The notes under the pieces are model-generated. The model had not been told where the DNA came from. It made no database searches and saw only the letters and a list, made by a program, of their open reading frames with translations. From a bacterium (GTDB lineage: Bacteria > Chloroflexota > Dormibacteria > UBA8260 > Bog-877), in assembly GCA_021817185.1 (NCBI GenBank), contig JAKAVU010000057.1, positions 1 through 11,452 of the forward strand: a stretch of 11,452 nucleotides of DNA, read 5' to 3'. Of this stretch, positions 10,725 to 11,452 are shown piece after piece (position 1 is the stretch's first letter; every line of letters begins with the position of its first letter). The position numbers and the translations under genes were made by a program.

Positions 10725-11213
10725 ATGGACCTGATCGAGATGTCAGTGGACAGCGTCCGGGTTCACATGCCCAGTGGACAGCACGTGGTGGTTCTGAAGG
10801 AGAAGGACGCCGACCGCTTCCTGCCCATCTGGGTTGGGGTGGCCGAGGCCAACTCCATCTCCCTGCAGATCGACGGGGTTCATCCGGAGCGGCCGATGAC
10901 CCACGACCTGATCGTCAACATCATGCGCCAGTTCGAATTCACCGTCACCCAGGTCAGGGTCTCGGAGTTGCGTGACGACACCTTCTATGCCCAGATCGCC
11001 GGACGCTACGCCGGACGCGAGCTGGAGATAGACTCGCGTCCCAGCGACGCCATCGCCGTCGCCATCCGCCTGGAGTCCCCCATCTTCGTGGCCAAGGAGG
11101 TCCTGGACCAGGCGGGCGTGGTCCCGGAGGGCCAGACCGAGGACCCCAAGCTCAAGGTCTTTCAGGAGATCGTCAACGAGATGAACCTCCCCGACCTTGA
11201 GGATCGCGACTGA
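10725..11213 (+). CDS. Bifunctional nuclease family protein (DUF151, BFN domain)
   Basis: The 162-residue protein is a near-complete match to the BFN/DUF151 pattern. The first half has MSVDSVRV, VVVLKEKDADRFLPIWVG and EANSISLQIDG, followed by RPMTHDLI (57-64). The second half has the family core IDSRPSDAIAVAIR (102-115) and PIFVAKEVL. The C-terminal KLKVFQEIVNEMNL resembles the usual short tail, and no C-terminal UVR domain is present. Members have been reported to show RNase and DNase activity (first in plants), and a Thermotoga structure is known. The bacterial role is poorly defined. The start ATG 10725 has GGTGAGGAG just upstream. ATG 10740 is an alternative that loses five residues. The gene is divergent from the polA operon and 20 bases upstream of tRNA-Leu, with which it may be co-transcribed. 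Confidence 0.92.
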   Translation: MDLIEMSVDSVRVHMPSGQHVVVLKEKDADRFLPIWVGVAEANSISLQIDGVHPERPMTHDLIVNIMRQFEFTVTQVRVSELRDDTFYAQIAGRYAGRELEIDSRPSDAIAVAIRLESPIFVAKEVLDQAGVVPEGQTEDPKLKVFQEIVNEMNLPDLEDRD

Positions 11214-11233
11214 CATAAGCTAGCTGGGCCCCG

Positions 11234-11319
11234 GCCAGCATGGCGGAATGGCAGACGCGGCGGTCTCAAAAACCGTTGAGCGCAAGCTCGTGTGGGTTCG
11301 ACTCCCACTGCTGGCACCA
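11234..11319 (+). tRNA. tRNA-Leu, anticodon CAA, CCA encoded
   Basis: A complete class II tRNA folds by hand. The acceptor arms GCCAGCA (11234-11240) and TGCTGGC (11309-11315) pair perfectly over 7 bp. The anticodon stem GCGGT/ACCGT (11260-11264 with 11272-11276) holds the loop CTCAAAA, with anticodon CAA at 11267-11269 reading UUG. The long variable arm GAGC-GCAA-GCTC (11278-11289) is typical of leucine tRNAs. The T-arm GTGGG/CCCAC (11292-11296 with 11304-11308) encloses TTCGACT. The discriminator A is at 11316 and CCA is genomically encoded at 11317-11319. A TTTTT run at 11322-11326 follows shortly after the tRNA. It lacks its own hairpin but may help end transcription. Confidence 0.96.
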
Positions 11320-11452
11320 CCTTTTTGATCTCGATTAGAGCCTAGTTGCTGGCAAAGGTAATGGGCACTCTGGAGCCGCTGACGGCAACCGTGACGGCAA
11401 CCCAGCAGGCCCCGTAGGCGCACAGGTTAGTCACCCTCCCTCTGGACCGAAT
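11320..11452. other. Lower-GC flank downstream of tRNA-Leu, no clear gene
   Basis: These 133 bases hold about 78 G+C (59 percent). The stretch 11321-11380 is only about 50 percent, well below the rest of the window. It contains a T5 run, a short tandem direct repeat, and an 8-base copy of the tRNA 3' end, TGCTGGCA (11309-11316 and again 11347-11354). A minus-strand frame is open from the window edge to a TAG at 11344-11342 (36 codons). It could be the end of a gene lying to the right, but I recognise no family in it and no integrase. Confidence 0.5.
11380..11402 (+). repeat. Tandem direct repeat of TGACGGCAACC
   Basis: TGACGGCAACC occurs at 11380-11390 and again at 11392-11402, separated by a single G, giving a 12-base period. 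It lies 60 bases downstream of the tRNA-Leu 3' end. Two copies are certain from the sequence. Whether they are protein-binding sites (for example arm-type sites), codon repeats in an unseen gene, or chance slippage cannot be told here. Confidence 0.7.

Noticed and set aside
10490..10726. 78-codon minus-strand frame upstream of the methyltransferase
   Set aside because: It fills the divergent promoter region, is Pro/Arg/Gly-rich, and has no ribosome binding site or family resemblance.
11220..11423. 67-codon minus-strand frame containing GSRTHTSLRSTVFETAASA
   Set aside because: It is antisense to the tRNA-Leu gene. This is a well-known false protein produced by tRNA genes.

Overview
The window is a gene-dense piece of bacterial chromosome with visibly high G+C (roughly 70 percent by eye). 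It uses many GTG and TTG starts and good GGAGG-type ribosome binding sites, and its genes are tightly packed. PolA has no recognisable proofreading active site, and the tRNA encodes its own CCA. This fits a high-GC actinobacterial-type organism (Actinomycetota, possibly a deep branch) or a high-GC relative such as Chloroflexota. The sequence alone does not fix the phylum.

Layout, left to right: (1) a minus-strand pair, uvrB (excision repair) followed by glgX (glycogen debranching). They are joined by a 4-base TTGA stop/start overlap, and glgX runs off the left edge. (2) A divergent plus-strand gene for an ABC-F ATPase of the Uup type, whose start lies only 39 bases from the uvrB start. (3) A four-gene minus-strand operon transcribed methyltransferase, polA, mutM (fpg), GT4 glycosyltransferase. 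Its junctions are a TAATG overlap, a 9-base gap and a GTGA overlap. The last 43 bases of the glycosyltransferase gene overlap the 3' end of the ABC-F gene tail to tail. (4) A 231-base divergent intergenic region, then a plus-strand DUF151/BFN (bifunctional nuclease family) gene and a tRNA-Leu(CAA) gene. (5) A final 133 bases of lower G+C with a short tandem repeat and no clear gene.

Functionally the window is dominated by genome maintenance. UvrB scans for and verifies lesions, and PolA fills the gap after excision. MutM removes oxidised purines, creating gaps that PolA can also fill. Uup-type ABC-F proteins act on ribosomes and/or branched DNA. A carbohydrate-related gene hangs at the 3' end of each repair transcription unit (glgX after uvrB, GT4 after mutM), and both are translationally coupled to the repair gene before them.

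I found no CRISPR array, insertion sequence, toxin-antitoxin or defence module, and I do not see a convincing new system. The points most worth a second look are the repair/carbohydrate couplings, the catalytically dead PolA exonuclease domain, the altered first ABC signature in the ABC-F protein, the antisense 3' overlap, and the compositionally different flank downstream of tRNA-Leu.
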